DNA of 50,002 nucleotides from an uncultured Clostridia bacterium (GTDB lineage Bacteria; Bacillota; Clostridia; Oscillospirales; Ruminococcaceae): NCBI GenBank assembly GCA_946545645.1, contig CAMNNQ010000087.1, positions 1 to 50,002 of the forward strand, read 5' to 3'. Shown piece by piece: positions 49,587 to 50,002 of this stretch (position 1 is its first letter; each line of letters starts with the position of its first letter). The notes under the pieces were generated by a model. It saw only the letters and a program-made list of their open reading frames with translations, ran no database searches and was not told where the DNA came from. The position numbers and the translations under genes were made by a program.

Positions 49587-50002
49587 ATGAAAAGATCAAG
49601 GCTCCTTGCCGTACTGAGTGCGGCAGCAATGGCATTCTCAGCACTGTGCTTTACCGCATCAGCCGAAGAAGAAAAAAACGAAAGGACCGTCAGCGAGATG
49701 CTTAGCGAAATGACACTGGAGCAGAAGCTGGAGCAAATGATGATGGTAACTCTCCGCTGCTGGGAAGAGGACGGAGGGAACTATTCCAACACCTATGCTC
49801 TGAATGAGGCCCAGAAGGCATTTCTCCGCCGGCACAATTTCGGCGGCGTCGCGCTTTTCGGCACGAATATCAGCAGCATCCGGCAGACCGCAGCCCTGAC
49901 AGATGAGATGCAGCAGGCAGCCCTTGGGAGCTCCTGCGGCATTCCCCTGCTCATCGCAGCCGACCAGGAGGGCGGAGATATCTACCGCCTCAGTACCGGG
50001 AC
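49587..50002 (+). CDS. secreted glycoside hydrolase family 3 protein, partial
   Basis: The gene starts at ATG 49587 with GAGAGG upstream and runs off the right edge after 138 codons. A Sec signal (LLAVLSAAAMAFSALCFTAS, cleavage near ASAE) is followed by the GH3 N-terminal domain: VSEMLSEMTLEQKLEQMMMV, then NFGGVALFGTNI and PLLIAADQEGGDIYRLS. The layout fits beta-N-acetylhexosaminidases (NagZ type) or secreted beta-glucosidases of GH3. The catalytic residues lie beyond the window. Confidence 0.9.
   Translation, partial: MKRSRLLAVLSAAAMAFSALCFTASAEEEKNERTVSEMLSEMTLEQKLEQMMMVTLRCWEEDGGNYSNTYALNEAQKAFLRRHNFGGVALFGTNISSIRQTAALTDEMQQAALGSSCGIPLLIAADQEGGDIYRLSTG

Noticed and set aside
1-50002. CRISPR arrays, tRNA, rRNA, phage genes, classical insertion sequences
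   Set aside because: No regularly spaced direct repeats, no cloverleaf-like or rRNA segments, and no transposase or integrase motifs were recognised in any frame.

Overview
The window looks like a chromosomal segment of a Gram-positive gut or rumen Clostridium-class bacterium, most likely Ruminococcus or a close relative in the Oscillospiraceae. The reasons are very regular TTGACA-17-TATAAT promoters, strong GGAGG ribosome sites, many Cys-lipoproteins with Thr/Glu-rich linkers, LexA-type SOS boxes in front of a Y-family polymerase, and a mixed GC composition. This placement is inference from style; no rRNA or tRNA gene is present to confirm it.

Region 1 (1-13,000) is a divergent pair of transport operons. 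The left operon runs leftward from 8,876: lipoprotein, unknown 221-aa protein, Opp-type substrate-binding lipoprotein, two permeases, two ATPases, and two small surface proteins. The right operon encodes a heterodimeric ABC exporter-fold pair plus a YbaN/DUF454 protein. Both promoters are followed by the same palindrome, TTAGC-N4-GCTAA. That palindrome recurs twice before a P1B-type metal ATPase cluster (20,467-23,091) and once before a second ABC pair (25,815-29,308). Six copies therefore define a local regulon, probably for metal or metallophore homeostasis; no obvious cognate regulator is encoded in the window.

Region 2 (13,100-20,100) holds a membrane diguanylate cyclase, a flavodoxin lipoprotein with a cyclophilin-like lipoprotein, a broken LysR gene, an iron-type alcohol dehydrogenase, a hexapeptide acetyltransferase, a chimeric remnant of two enzymes, and a nitroreductase. 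Region 3 (23,100-32,400) holds a beta-helix lipoprotein, a GNAT enzyme, the second ABC pair with its TetR-family neighbour, and an SOS-controlled UmuC-like polymerase with a YolD-like partner.

Region 4 (32,400-41,900) is a run of small redox, membrane and acetyltransferase genes with several broken ones. It includes a glutathione peroxidase that has lost its active-site segment, a frameshifted flavodoxin, a FtsX/LolD-type ABC operon, a MarR-flavodoxin operon and a frameshifted Sel1 protein.

Region 5 (41,900-50,002) contains an AT-rich P-loop kinase gene enclosed by 44-45 bp inverted repeats and by hairpins (a compact cassette without a transposase), secreted acidic and truncated membrane proteins, a macrodomain plus ADP-ribosylglycohydrolase pair, a nonsense-interrupted IdeS/Mac-like cysteine protease, an iron-sulfur aldo/keto reductase, and the start of a secreted GH3 glycosidase. 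The most unusual items are the TTAGC regulon and the inverted-repeat kinase cassette.
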